The notes under the pieces are model-generated. The model saw nothing but the letters and a program-made list of their open reading frames with translations, did no database searches and was not told the origin of the DNA. A program made the position numbers and the translations under genes. Shown here piece after piece: positions 12,001 to 21,251 of a stretch of DNA of 64,000 nt (the first letter of the stretch is position 1; every line of letters begins with the position of its first letter). This DNA comes from Patiria pectinifera (taxonomy: Eukaryota > Echinodermata > Asteroidea > Valvatida > Asterinidae), in the NCBI GenBank assembly GCA_029964075.1, contig CM057133.1, positions 18,686,699-18,750,698 on the forward strand, in the 5' to 3' direction.

Positions 12001-13217
12001 CTGCCAAGTTCACCATGTGGGCAGTTACCCATAGTAATGATTTTTTCCCCACATAATTCTGCATGATTATATGTTCTATGATGACAGAGCCACGTCAGTA
12101 CCGAGTTTAACTCACCGGGAACATTTCCCAATGAAAGACATTGTCATTTTATCAAACACGAACCACAAAGAAGACTATTTGTTCTGACGGTCTGCACAAG
12201 AGACGCGATAAAAGAACTTGGCGGCCACGGCGCGCGCGAGGCGCAATCTACTCGAACCGGCAACTCGACTGATTGACGAGAGCGTCTTTCAAAGTTGCCT
12301 TTCGCAAAGAAGAATGAGCTGATAATTTCAGGTATAAAAGTTTATCCAGAAACTTCTCGCTCGTTTAATATCTCCTGTGCAGGCGCGGTTCTACGTAAAA
12401 AGAATTTGCATTAGCAAAAAGAAGGATTGTGATGTACATGCGAACGGTCTCCCCCTAAAGAAATAGTCACGACAAGGGTGCATTTGTAGTTAATATATTG
12501 TGAATGATTTTAGGATTTTATTGGCGCTCCCCATTGAAAATATGGCATGAGCGCCCCACCCACCTATTGATTTTCGGAGGCCTAAAGTGTCTGGAGAAAA
12601 TAACCGGTCTACATTTCACCACGCCTCCCTGAAAAAAATTCTGGATTCACCCTGGTAGCCCCCCAAAAATTGGGTTCTAGAACCGCGCCTGCTCCTGTGT
12701 TGCAAAAGATGTAAATGTACATATAGTGGTGAAGCAAGGGTTATCAGGTGGGGCCTGGGGTATGGAAAGGATAATACATGCAGAGGTGTTTTGCATTCAG
12801 ATGCAAAGTACGTTTTCTGTTTATTTGCAGGTTTAAGTGGATGAGTGATGCCAAGCCCCCCCCCCTCCCCCATGTGCTTATAATTCACTTCCAGTGCGTA
12901 GCACTGGCTTATGTTCTAGTCCAATTAAAAACTTGTTAGTTCCAGTACCTCTGACCCTGAGTCCTATTATAGAGAAGGGTGCTTACCTCATCGGTCGCGG
13001 TGGGGGAGTAACACATAAGGATTGTAAAGCTGGTCATATTGAGTGCTAAGCCAACCATGGTGATGACATTGCAGTTGATTCTTGGTGGGATCATACTAGA
13101 CAGCCGACACCACAACACTTGCATGATAGGATCCAGAAGGGTTCTCCCTTCCACCACGTACCGGTGGTCCCTCACCCGTTCCATCTGCTTCGGGGTTAAT
13201 ACCCTGCCCCTTTTCAT
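1..13217 (-). CDS. CEPT1-like: Gene A1: CDP-alcohol phosphotransferase (choline/ethanolamine type), 8 exons, last one cut by the window edge
   Basis: Transfers phosphocholine or phosphoethanolamine from the CDP-alcohol to diacylglycerol, the last Kennedy-pathway step, in ER/Golgi membrane. Exons in order: 13217-12987, 9078-8922, 6346-6205, 5232-5148, 4816-4700, 3994-3842, 1850-1725 and 22-1 (continues outside). All have AG/GT borders, and the phases join without a frameshift: 77 codons in exon 1, then 128 codons over exons 2-4, then 39, 51 and 42. Family hallmarks are PTATDE at the end of exon 1, AHWQTYISGVVRFG in exon 3, LDVTE in exon 4, GTSVFSPFL and AKMSNKL in exon 6 and VAYMTKS in exon 7. 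With the last exon taken from copy A2 the product would be about 393 residues, close to the usual 400-420. The start is the first ATG of the exon 1 frame. That frame stays open upstream to an acceptor-like site near 13290, so a further 5' exon is possible. Whether it prefers choline or ethanolamine cannot be told. The catalytic signature is altered (see exon 2). Confidence 0.85.
335..1010 (+). mobile_element. Penelope-like element remnant: endonuclease tail between inverted terminal repeats
   Basis: A reading frame at 502-690 encodes HEDDYRIHWDQARII, HWHPRCIKEAIKIHRH and TQDIGFHINDI, the pattern that follows the GIY-YIG endonuclease of Penelope-like retroelements. On both sides lie inverted copies of a sequence with GTAGAACTCGAC, CGGACAG-type stems and GAAA, resembling the hammerhead-bearing terminal repeats of these elements. 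The left copy (335-470) is in minus orientation; the right copy (about 885-1010) is plus. The longest open frame here (464-937) is in another frame and rich in T, S, H and P; I do not regard it as a gene. A second copy lies at 55099-55768. Confidence 0.6.
1033..1249. mobile_element. Short inverted-repeat element (GTCCGACGCCTCATAAG motif)
   Basis: Ends are inverted copies of GTCCGACGCCTCATAAGTCC-like sequence next to GGGG/CCCC. The interior repeats the same motif in both orientations several times. It encodes nothing and is probably a MITE or foldback sequence. Its counterpart in the duplicated segment is at 55790-55996 and differs by short indels. Confidence 0.5.
1932..2438. mobile_element. 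Nonautonomous DNA transposon, 13-base ends, 9-base target duplication
   Basis: Starts CAACCTCGTCCCC and ends with the inverted GGGAACGATGTTG (two mismatches). The flanks are the exact 9-base direct repeat CCCTGAACG (1923-1931 and 2439-2447). No coding capacity. A 9-base duplication suits Mutator-like or similar cut-and-paste transposons; the superfamily is not proven. It sits in the intron between exons 8 and 7 of gene A1. The same family hit exon 7 of gene B. Confidence 0.75.
3075..3616. mobile_element. Inverted-repeat element beginning TTAACCCTAAAAGGGCCGGG
   Basis: Starts TTTAACCCTAAAAGGGCCGG and ends in an inverted version (CCCGGGCC ... GGGTTAA). It is noncoding and contains the landmarks CGCGATAGCCT, GACCCGAGCTGT and CCATAATTCCAAAACCCTTT. 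Similar copies are at 41888-42336 (better ends: CCCGGCCCTTTTAGGGTAAA) and 57835-58380. It occupies the intron downstream of exon 6 of gene A1. Confidence 0.6.
3700..3770. repeat. Short interspersed repeat with TTTATATAGCGCTTTAC
   Basis: AAT trinucleotides followed by TTTATATAGCGCTTTACAAA, a motif also seen in variant form near 50905 (TTATAAAGCGCTTTCC). This dispersed motif is common in marine invertebrate genomes. Here it lies in the intron just downstream of exon 6 of A1 (also at 58480-58535 in A2). Confidence 0.35.
6730..7240. repeat. Interspersed repeat ending in a GTGTGGACCTG hairpin
   Basis: Carries an 11-base perfect stem GTGTGGACCTG / CAGGTCCACAC with a nine-base loop at about 7200-7230. 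A diverged relative lies at 18495-18735, sharing CACTGTGAAAA, CTCTTCATTTTG, CCTCTCAACCTGTTTTCC and the GTGTGGACCTG motif. A second near-identical copy is in the A2 intron at about 61500-62000. No coding potential. Confidence 0.45.
8922..9078 (-). CDS. CEPT1-like: Gene A1 exon 2: catalytic CDP-alcohol phosphotransferase motif, divergent
   Basis: 157-base exon, acceptor cttaag|GTT and donor ACAG|gtaaaa. Encodes a membrane segment (WACALASVTMFLYQI) and then the catalytic loop. The family pattern is DxxDGxxAR, eight residues, GxxxDxxxD. Here it reads DALDGKQCYR, then a stretch about three residues longer than normal, then LSEIVDHASD. The four aspartates that bind metal are present (residues 97, 100, 121 and 125 from the chosen start). 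The A and R of DGxxAR are C and Y, although an R follows one place later, and the conserved G before the last two aspartates is S. The same changes appear in copy A2, so they are not a one-off error. Confidence 0.85.
9777..10472. repeat. Direct repeats in A1 intron 1 (130-base pair)
   Basis: TTAATGAACCACATAAAATA and the following ~130 bases, including GGCCAAACCACATA at the end, occur at 9780-9910 and again at 10340-10470 in the same orientation, about 90 percent alike by eye. Between them lies the first copy of another direct repeat (10036-10333), whose partner is at 11260-11540 (AATCAGAATGAAGTTGATCG against GATCAGAATGAAGCTGATCG). The function is unknown; local duplications of a repetitive element are likely. 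Confidence 0.55.
10479..10872. mobile_element. Inverted-repeat element with ends GTACCCTAACGTA / ACGTTAGGGAAC
   Basis: Left end GTACCCTAACGTAGCGCGG followed by CCAACGTGGCGCACTT. The right end is the inverse AAGTGCGCCACGTACGTTAGG, missing about a dozen bases of the left arm. It is AT-rich and noncoding inside. Probable MITE about 394 bases long in intron 1 of A1. Confidence 0.55.
11260..11540. repeat. Second copy of the 10036-10333 repeat
   Basis: Shares GAATGAAG(C/T)TGATCGCACTT, CATCTGTTTCCA, GTGGGGGCCCTCCCATGTGG and GTTCAATAAAACAAAAATCA with 10036-10333 in the same order and orientation. Confidence 0.55.
11575..11652. repeat. 78-base near-perfect palindrome
   Basis: Left arm starts GCATCCTATCTTTGGAAGGC and the right arm is its exact inverse, ending GCCTTCCAAAGATAGGATGC. 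The arms match over 34 bases, and even the ten-base centre (TCTTATAAGG) is almost palindromic. Transcribed from either strand it would fold into one long hairpin. It could be a very small MITE or a small-RNA precursor; nothing here decides. Confidence 0.8.
12987..13217 (-). CDS. CEPT1-like: Gene A1 exon 1 (N-terminal 77 residues)
   Basis: Begins with ATG at 13217 and encodes LTPKQMERVRDHRY, then GRTLLDPIMQ, a first membrane segment (NVITMVGLALNMTSFTILM) and YSPTATDE, all matching the family N-terminus in order. The donor GAG|gtaagc at 12987/12986 is strong. The frame continues open upstream for about 70 bases to a pyrimidine-rich tract ending in AG. Vertebrate members have a longer N-terminus, so a small upstream exon may exist. 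The matching exon of copy A2 would lie beyond the right edge, and I did not find one for gene B. Confidence 0.8.
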
Positions 13218-13711
13218 CTTGCCTCGATTTGTAGATTGCTGCAAGTTTAGTAGAGTTTGAAAGAACAACCATGGGTGGGCATGGACTTTAGACCAGTTCC
13301 TAATTGAGGGAGAGAAAAAAAATCAGACTTATTTTATCTCATGAGCAATTCCACACCAAAGTGGACATGACACCAAAAAATTCAAATGCATGTGACTTAA
13401 ACAAGTTTGGCGCCAAATGAAAGCTTAAAGTCTATATTTTCAAGATTTGAAGTCGGAATTTTATTTTTGATACATTTCGGTACCGAAAAATAGGATTACG
13501 TAATAATCCTGTTTTAATCCTAAAAATGTGATTAATAGTGATATGAAAGTATCTACCAATACACACACAAAAATATGTACTTATGCCATCAGTTTCTGTC
13601 ATGAGAAAGTATAGGTCATGAAAAACTGACTGAAACTTTTTTTTTACGTTTTGCATAAATTGTTTCGTACGGAAGCCCGTTCGTGCCAGATTTTAAAAGT
13701 AAAAAATATTT

Positions 13712-13998
13712 TTATTGCGAAATAACGCAATAGTTTTTGCGAAATAACGCAATACTATTGCGAAATAACGCAATACTATTACGAAATAACGCAAAAGTAT
13801 TGCGAAATAACGCAATAAATGTATTGCAAAATAACGCAATAGTATTGCGAAATAACGCAATACTAATAGTATTGCGAAAGAACGCAATACTTATTGCGAA
13901 ATAACGCAATACTTATTGCAAAATAACGCAATACTTATTGCGAAATAACGCAATACTTAGTGCGAAATAACGCAATACTTAGTGCGAAATAACGCAGT
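13712..13998. repeat. Tandem array of TTGCGAAATAACGCAA hairpin units (~13 units)
   Basis: About 13 units of 20-27 bases, each containing TTGCG AAATAA CGCAA, itself a five-base-pair hairpin. The short linkers vary (TAC, TAG, AAATG). The same unit in inverse orientation forms a second array at 16728-17056. The open frames seen here are by-products of the repeat. Confidence 0.85.
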
Positions 13999-14640
13999 TT
14001 TTGTTAAATAAACCCATTTTTTGAGAAAAATGCATGAGTCCGAATGGTTGAACCTATAAGCCTATTTGGCCTACTTTAGGCCTACTTATAGGCAAATTCT
14101 CACGTCATATTTTCTGACAGATAAAGTTTTTATGGTTTATAAAACCCATCTGCATGGCGGATCCTGGATTTGTAAAGGGGGTTAGCGGAGGACAAGTAAT
14201 AAATAGGACCAAAGACCTAAAGCAGTGACTAGAGATTGTATAACGAGATTGTTATTTCATGAATCTTACTTAGGGAACATTGGGATTTTCTACCCAGTTG
14301 GCATTTTCCAGACGGAAGATGATGGTTAATCATCCCAACCATCCCCATAACCCACAACTGCCTAATGGCCCCCATAAAACACGTTTTAGCTTTTAGAAAA
14401 AATGGAGACTTAAAAGTACAGTTCTTTTTAAAAAACTTTTAAAATTAGTTCAGTTCTTTAACAAGCTTAAAAAAACACTTTTCTAATTCATATCACTATA
14501 CGGCTTTAGTGATTCTTGATGCAAGGCATCCTTTTATCAGTTAAAATTGAATGGACCGGTTATGTAATTTTGGGAGGGGGTTATTGCGGGGAAAACATTT
14601 TAAAGTTGGAAAATCATTCTTATGTAATTACAAGCTGATT

Positions 14641-15114
14641 TACCCGATCATAGATCGGGTAGGGCGTAGTGTTGGGGACGAAAATGTGGGGATTTAAATG
14701 TAAATGGGGGATATAGTTGGGGCATGGTTGGGGAGACATGCAGTTACAGAAAAGAAATTTCTGTGGTGTGATCTGAGGCAATTTCTGACCACTAAAACCA
14801 ATTTGAGCAAAATATCATCTTTTAAAGTTTTGAGTTTGGGGCAGCCGCATTTGGAAAACGTAGTGAGGTTACTGTAGTACACAGGCGAATAAATCATAAT
14901 GCAATAAAACGTGAAGGTGTCATTTGAAATGAAAATGTTGAGTGTTACCATAAAATTACAAACGGTCTGAATCATGGAGGAATGGCATAATTAAGTTTCA
15001 GTATTGGACTCTTCAACAAACGTAAACTTGAACTCCTTACAATTTGCAAGACCGTCTGCGAGGGAAAAGTCGATTCAACTTTTATTCAAGTTGGTTCAAC
15101 CATCTAGCAAGTTT
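14641..15114 (+). repeat. Dispersed repeat starting with ACCCGATCATAGATCGGGT
   Basis: Begins with a near-palindrome (ACCCGATC ATA GATCGGGT) and runs to the start of the long-inverted-repeat element. The same ~480-base sequence occurs at 21513-22035 (same orientation), and inverted at about 30140-30600, 30610-31320 and 31797-32295. Landmarks are CAAACGGTCTGAATCATGGA, GTAGTACACAGGCGAA and ATTGGACTCTTCAACAAACG. It may be the flank of one larger composite transposon. Confidence 0.55.
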
Positions 15115-16084
15115 TACTCGGCCTCCGAGAAATGTTTGCTCAGTCCTGAAAGGATCCGGTGAGACCGCGGTCTCCCACCGACGCCAAAATGGCTCCACGT
15201 CCGTGGAAAAATGTGGAAGGTGTCTTCCGCCGGGTCGGACACTTTTTCGTCGATTTTTTTGTGACTGCGTTTAAGATCGCGATATTTGAAGCATGCCAAA
15301 CAGGCCCCCGAAATTATAACCCGACACTGAATTATACGTGGCGGGCAGCGAACTCACAACAAAGCTCAGCCTTGGTGGAAGTATGGAGCTGTATGAACAC
15401 GTACACACGATGGAAGCGACAGAGCACTCTCGTCACATGCTTGTGCTTCAAATAGCGAGCACCGTAGACTCAACCTCGTTTCCAGAGTGTGGAGCAGGCT
15501 GCAGTACGCGTTGCCATCGACGGTTTTACGCATAGGCCGGAAATACTACGCAGTGTAGACTTTCGATTGGTCAGATCGCGCAAGACATACTAATGTGTAG
15601 TCATTCTGAGTATTCGTTGCACTCAGCGCAGGAGCGGCAAGCAAAGCATATGAAAGAATAGGGACACTTGGTGACCACGCACCATGGACAAAACATATTT
15701 TACCAAGGTCACCCCATACCACAATTTGGTGAACGCTTTTGCAGAACGGCCGAGTAGAACACGTAAACGGAACCCCTACGTCGAAGCCGCTGACCTCGCA
15801 CAGTCTAGACACGCAGAAAAAGCCAGCACAGGGGGCGTCCAGGCAGTCAACGTGAAAGCGCACACGACGGCAAATTCCTGCGCAAAACGCAGTCACGAAA
15901 AAATCGACGAAACGAATCAGGAAGACTCGAAGAGTCTTCCTGAGAGAATCAGGAAGACCCGAAGTGTCCGACCCGGCGGAAGGCACCCTCCGCATTTTTC
16001 CACGGACGTGGAGCCATTTTGGCGCCGCGTGAGCCCGCGGTCTCGGATCCTTTTATGAGCAAACATCGTCTCGCAGGCCGAGTA
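15115..16084 (+). mobile_element. Long-inverted-repeat DNA element, copy 1 (970 bases)
   Basis: Terminal inverted repeats of about 125-135 bases. The left starts TACTCGGCCTCCGAGA and contains CCACGTCCGTGGAAAAATG and CTTCCGCCGGGTCGGACACT; the right is the inverse, ending AGGCCGAGTA. The interior has scattered open frames in both directions with no recognisable transposase. Copies: 22036-22769 (damaged), 29178-30139 (inverted, full) and 31325-31796 (inverted, one half). An internal hairpin AGGAAGACTC GAA GAGTCTTCCT lies near 15926-15948. Confidence 0.7.
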
Positions 16085-16727
16085 AACTTCTCTCTTATAT
16101 AATTTATATAGATCATTCGTTTAAATGTATTAGTTTTCTTCAGCGTGGTGTTGAGCGTATTATTGAAGCATCCCCCGACCAACCCAAACAACCATTCCTC
16201 AAAACGTATCATTATCTCAGTACAATTTCCCCCGCATTGTTACAATACGAATGCACTGTGGATGCACCATTAAATTCAAGTGATTACTAACATTCTAAAG
16301 TTTGTTTCTTTCAGGTGCATGGGTAAAACGCAGTACTTGTAGTTGCGAGGGAATCATTCAGTTCTCTTCTGTCAGCACGCGTTCGTGCTTGGTGGCCATT
16401 TTGAGTCGGTTGTGTTTAACAAAAATCAGAACGCACATGATTCAATGGGGGGGGGGGGAGGTGAAAAGACAATAAAGCCCTTAAAACTTGTTCCCCCCCC
16501 CTCCAGGCAAAAATGCCACAGAAATGTCTATTATGGCAACGTTTTCTGAAAAGATCAAAAATAGGCCTTCTGGTTTTCAGAACCCCGCCCCTTTCAAGCA
16601 AAACCGTACCACGACAAGAGCACAACGGATAAAAACGCAACAGGACGAACAGGAACTTCAAGAACATTTCATCAAAATGGACAAATGAAGGCCAAACTGA
16701 ACATCTGGGGTGAAGTTTGTACACGAC

Positions 16728-17056
16728 AGTATTGCGTTATTTCGCAATAAGTATTGCGTTATTTCGCAATAAGTATTGCGTTATTTCGCAATACTATTGC
16801 GTTATTTCGCAATACATTTATTGCGTTATTTCGCAATAGTATTGCGTTATTTCGCAATAGTATTGCGTTATTTCACAATACTATTGCGTTATTTCGCAAA
16901 AGTATTGCGTTATCTTGCAAAACTAATGCGTTATTTCGCAATACTATTGCGTTATTTCGCAATACTATTGCGTTATTTCGCAGTACAGTTATTGCGTTAT
17001 TTCGCAAAAATATTGCGTTATTTCGCAATAGTATTGCGTTATTTCGCAAAACTATT
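16728..17056. repeat. Inverted partner array of TTGCGTTATTTCGCAA units (~15 units)
   Basis: About 15 units that are the reverse complement of the 13712-13998 array, with similar linker variation including a matching rare ACATTTATTGCG spacer. The two arrays face each other 2.7 kb apart, like the tandem-repeat arms of Foldback transposons. Confidence 0.85.
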
Positions 17057-17112
17057 GTGGCGAAAAACTCACAAAAGCAAATCCACAATTTGACATAGTG
17101 ACGAATACGAAA

Positions 17113-17348
17113 TTTCGCTGGTAACCAGCTTATGTAAGGTGTGCGTTCCAAGTACCAACGAATGTCATTCGTCAGTTTGTCGGATTGGCGCGCCGTGCGC
17201 GCGCAATCCGACAAACTGACGAATAGCATACAAACATTTCGCTGGTAACCAGCTCATGTAAGGTGTGCGTTCAAAGTACCAACGAATGTTATTCGCCAGT
17301 TTGTCGGATTGCGCGTGCGTGCACGCGCGATCCGACAAACTGACGAAT
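17113..17348. repeat. Two tandem 124-base repeats, each carrying a 21-base-pair hairpin
   Basis: TTTCGCTGGTAACCAGCT at 17113 recurs at 17237. Each unit ends in a hairpin: ATTCGTCAGTTTGTCGGATTG with its inverse around a GC-rich loop (17167-17224), and a copy with one change at 17291-17348. A third half-site, GACAAACTGACGAAT, lies at 17401-17415. Noncoding. Confidence 0.7.
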
Positions 17349-18494
17349 ATCATACAAACAGTGTGAAGAACAACCGGATATTGCAGATTAATGTAATTTG
17401 ACAAACTGACGAATGCGTTTACGATCAAATAAAAACCATATCGCACAACTTCTCTGATTAAATAAGTGACCTGGTGGATACTTAGTTTCATATTTTATTC
17501 AGAATATATCCTAAAAGTTTTTTATCGAAACATTAAGGGTAAAATACGGCGCCCGGAGAAGTGTCCAACTTCAAACGCGAATTACTCCAAACAAGGTTTT
17601 CGTTTATTCGTCGGTTTGTCAGCTCTGCGACGATTTGTTTGCTGTCACTAATAACAGTGTCTGTGATACACACATGAGTGAAAACGTCCTTCCGTTACCG
17701 TGGAATTGCCCTCATGTAAATAACTGCCGATGTTGGGACCATGAAGTTTGGGGCCCAAACGCGCAAAAGATGAATGTGTGTGATACAGCTCCACAGCTTG
17801 CCCAATTGACCTTGCAATTTGCAAACCACATGCAACACGCTGGCCACGTGCACTCCAGTCATTGGGGGAAAACTTTGACGAAAAAATGATCAGTGGTTTC
17901 TGACACCCGGCACTCAACACCTAAAACAGCTGGGCCCCCAAACTAGTCACTCAACCAGCTGTCTCACCTAACAACGATCACCTAAACCACAACTGTAACA
18001 ATCAGTCCCAAAACCTTCTAAATAGAGCGCGCAATCGCCTAGGCACGCCCCTATCAGGGTGACCGTAAGGTCATGGCCAAATTCTGCTAAATGTGCTTCA
18101 AAAATCTGTCAGATTTATCAAAAATCTGCCAAATTCCCCAGAATCACTCGAAATACACCATGAACACTTAAAAATCACATGCAGATGTTGTAATATTGCC
18201 TTAATTGAGGTTCAAATTACATTATAAACAATCTACGTCACATAAAGATATGATGAAATTGCGTAAATTGCAAGCAAACCGTGGTTGCGTCACGACGAAA
18301 TAGATAGCTTGTTTGCAGTGAACCCTAGCCTTTAGTCAAGTCCTACGCGCCTATACCCGGACCATCCGGATACGTGACGCACCCCGGATGCATGATGCTA
18401 GCACGAGCGGCGAAGCCGCGAGGGCCTTCACTATCTCGTGGAACTAATCACTTATTCATTTATTCACGTAATATAAATCAAGCAATATAAACCA

Positions 18495-18735
18495 ATCCCT
18501 GGACATTCCTTTGTTTCCGTGTAGTTGAGAAAAACCTGTGGAGAAATCATTTTACTTACACTGTGAAAACTGTTTCAACCCTTGAGTGTTTCTCTTCATT
18601 TTGCCACAGATAAACCTAACCTAAAAATGCCTCTCAACCTGTTTTCCAGAGCTAGAGAGGGGGAAACACTGTGTGGACCTGGGCAAGTCCACACAACGTG
18701 GACCTCTTTCGTTCGGAAGTCCACAAAGTTAATGC
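18495..18735. repeat. Diverged relative of the GTGTGGACCTG repeat
   Basis: Shares several blocks in order with 6980-7235, including GAGAAAAACC, CACTGTGAAAAC and GTGTGGACCTGGGCAAGTCC with the inverted GTCCACAC. It is a dispersed, probably nonautonomous element. Confidence 0.4.
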
Positions 18736-19403
18736 ATGGACGATCGTATTATTTCCTGGGATATTGCGCCTTCACGGCTGTTCGATGTACGACTCAGTTG
18801 CACCATCGACAAAGTATCGCATAGTGCAACACAACTCCTGTTACCGTCGAGACCACGCGCAGCAAGGACGAACCGAAAGTGCCGAGCAGCAGATGGCAGA
18901 CACGCGCTTGGCGATCGACGGCTACCGAAGAAAACTCGGCGACCTGCATTTTCGCTCCGCGGGCAAGAACAACGACGAGCCGAAAGTGGTCAGCCTGCCC
19001 AAGACCGATTCCACATTTCCCCGGAGTTTTTCAGCGCCCTGTCGGCGCGGGAGCGGACGGCCCTGGAGCCTTTCTTGAACAAAGTTTGTCTATAGATGTA
19101 GATATACTGACCCGGCTCGGGCCATTGTCAGCGTCCATTCCTTAAAGCCCGAGTCCATCATTTGCAGCTATTCAAAAAGTAGCTGGCGTAATTATTGTTG
19201 AAAAACATACGTGTTGTAAGAGGACTAAACTCCTGCCAAATCATTCTTTCTGGCAAGCTGTCAATTTGAAGTAATCGACGAAAGAAGGCCTTTCCAACGG
19301 TGCTTCTTAAGACGCACCGTAGGAAAATTTAAATTAGGAGTTCTTTTTGTTATTCGGCGAAGCGTGCGCAAGCATTGGCACGACGCACACGCACTCCCGA
19401 TTG

Positions 19404-19600
19404 CTATAAATCGTCGGATCAGTGCGCGACATAGCGTTGCTGCATTCGGCTCAGCGAGAACGTGTCTCGGACTCGAACACTGAATTCAGGCGCAATTCAA
19501 AACATGATTCAGCAACTTTTGATTTGAAATCGAGACTCTAGCATTATATTTTTCTCCAAATATACAGCTGAAGCTGAGCTGAAACTTCATCAGGTTAGTT
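19404..19600 (+). promoter_or_regulatory. Possible TATA promoter with a noncoding first exon
   Basis: CTATAAAT at about 19404 is followed about 13 bases later by TCAGTG, which is closer than an Inr normally sits. A second CAT/CAG-type start lies about 25-30 bases on, and a donor-like CATCAG|GTTAGT is near 19595. The surroundings are richer in CpG than elsewhere. It could serve gene B, or it could be chance. Confidence 0.15.
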
Positions 19601-20003
19601 GTTCAAGCACTCTTCTTTAGATTTTAAGCACTTTTATTGCTTCAAACGAACAAAATGCCCAAATTACAAATGATGGACTATAACTTGAAACCGTCTTGAA
19701 CCATAGAGCTATAATAAATTACTAGAGCGCTAACTCGTCATTCTGCGCGCGGAGACGCTTTGAAGCCGTCCTGGGTGCAGACATTTTGAATGCATGTGCG
19801 TGTTTGTAGAACATAATGAAATTAACTGGATTTAATTTTGAAAGTGTACTGTACATGCAACGCGCAAGTAGAACATACGCAAACAACTCAAGCGCGTCAT
19901 TGACGGTTTAAAAAACGTGACGGAAAAAAGCATCTGCAGCGGTCGCGAATACGCGCACGCGTTGCACTGTTTGCGTAGAGCAAAATGACATGCTCATTTG
20001 CTG

Positions 20004-20251
20004 CAGGGGCCAATTTCATAGAGCTGCTTAAGCACAAAATTTGCTTAAGCACAAAAATGTCTTGCTTGATAAAATCAGGTTACCGGCCAAAACTCCATGC
20101 GATTGTTATGCTAAGTAAACAACAGCTAAATACCAGTCACAAGCAATGTACATCACATGGAGTTTTGGCCGGTAACCTAATTTTACTAAGCAATGTTTTT
20201 TCGTGCTTAAGCAAATTTTCTGCTTAAGCAGCTCTATGAAATTGGGCCCTG
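20004..20251. mobile_element. hAT-like MITE (CAGGGGCC ends, ~100-base inverted repeats)
   Basis: Left end CAGGGGCCAATTTCATAGAG, right end CTATGAAATTGGGCCCTG. The arms continue through CTGCTTAAGCA, TTGCTTAAGCAC and GGTTACCGGCCAAAACTCCA, so nearly the whole 248 bases fold back. CAGGG ends fit hAT elements. I could not confirm an 8-base target repeat. Confidence 0.75.
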
Positions 20252-20257
20252 ATCGTA

Positions 20258-21251
20258 GGGCCCCGTCACACTTCTGCGTATCCTAATTCCTTATGAGTTG
20301 CGCATTGCCATTTTTTTATACGCAGTCGTACGCACAATACGCACCTCATATGCATCTCTATCGTTTTGTGTAAGTTTTATGTACGCAGGCATACGCATGG
20401 TACGGCCCAGTACGCTGGATAGTTTTGGGCATGTACAAAACTACGCTGCGTACGCTATTACCCAGGTCATAAGTTATAAATACGCAGCGCATCGGTCCCG
20501 CATCGGTCGAGTGCGTTACGAGTACGCTATGTGTTCATGACGCACCCCGTCAGCATATGAGCCACCTGTATTGGATGTATACATAGCGTACTTGCAGCGC
20601 AACCATTGATCTCCATATACACAGACTGGATAGGACATCGCGTACGAACGTGCGTCCGCGCGCGCTTTAAAAAAAAAATGAAGTTGGGTTTTCTTCGGTT
20701 TCTTTGTCATTTTTGAAAGAATAAAAGAAACAGAGATCTAAATCAATCAAAATCGACGAGGAGTATAGTCAAGGTGTGCGCAGCATTAGATTGCTGGAGT
20801 CGGGAAGTAAGGATCGTTGAAGAATAGGAAAATTATTTGCAAGTAAGTTATTTTTTTAACGAGGCCTATACAACATGGCATGGAGGAATATGAACATGGG
20901 AATGACAAAGCAAATTTATAATATCGTAAGCTGAATGGCGAGCGGCGGGAATACGCTCAGAAGTGCGTCAAGCATGCGGTCGGCATAATTAGTCGGAATA
21001 TGCTCGGCATGCGCACTGCATACTGACCTATTCGCAGCCCGAAAAATAATGTTGTGCACTGCATACGCAACTCATACGCATCTCATACGCAATGGATGCG
21101 CTGAATTTGTTACTTGTACGCTAGATGTGCGTCGCACATAAGTCAAAGTAATCAAAACATTTCGACGTTAATTGAGCGTACGGCTGCGTATTGAAATTTT
21201 TTGATAAGGAACTCATAAGGAATTAGGATACGCAAAGGTGTGACAGGGGCT
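20258..21251. mobile_element. 1-kb inverted-repeat element (CCCCGTCACACTTCTGCG ends)
   Basis: Left end GGGCCCCGTCACACTTCTGC, then CGTATCCTAATTCCTTATGA. The right end is the inverse TCATAAGGAATTAGGATACG, then AAAGGTGTGACAGGGGC. The interior has many TACGCA/TGCGTA words on both strands and no credible protein. It abuts the hAT-like MITE at its left. Confidence 0.7.

Larger units (their letters stand above)
17420..19980. other. Unassigned stretch with low-complexity and repeat pieces
   Basis: Apart from the repeat at 18495-18735 I see no gene. The GC-rich part at 18830-19085 has three overlapping open frames of 80-135 codons, rich in R, S and P, with no family signature and no clear splice context. 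A possible promoter at 19404 is listed separately. Confidence 0.3.

Noticed and set aside
12200-12320. Possible promoter or CpG-rich exon in A1 intron 1
   Set aside because: Short CpG-rich patch without TATA, Inr or open frame; it lies inside the intron of an intact gene.
13693-13909. Open frames of repeated RYFAI / ALFRN words, also at 16754-17229
   Set aside because: They are translations of the hairpin tandem arrays in several frames and both strands, with no independent coding signal.
13712-13998. Resemblance to a CRISPR array
   Set aside because: Linkers are 3-10 bases and derived from the unit itself. There are no unique spacers of uniform length, and the context is an animal genome.
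15546-16058. Overlapping frames of 124-149 codons on both strands
   Set aside because: They lie within the long-inverted-repeat element; the same frames recur at 22.5, 29.4 and 31.5 kb with disruptions, and no protein family is recognisable.
18671-19145. Three overlapping plus-strand frames in a GC-rich block
   Set aside because: None shows a domain pattern or convincing splice sites, and three frames open at once point to composition rather than coding.
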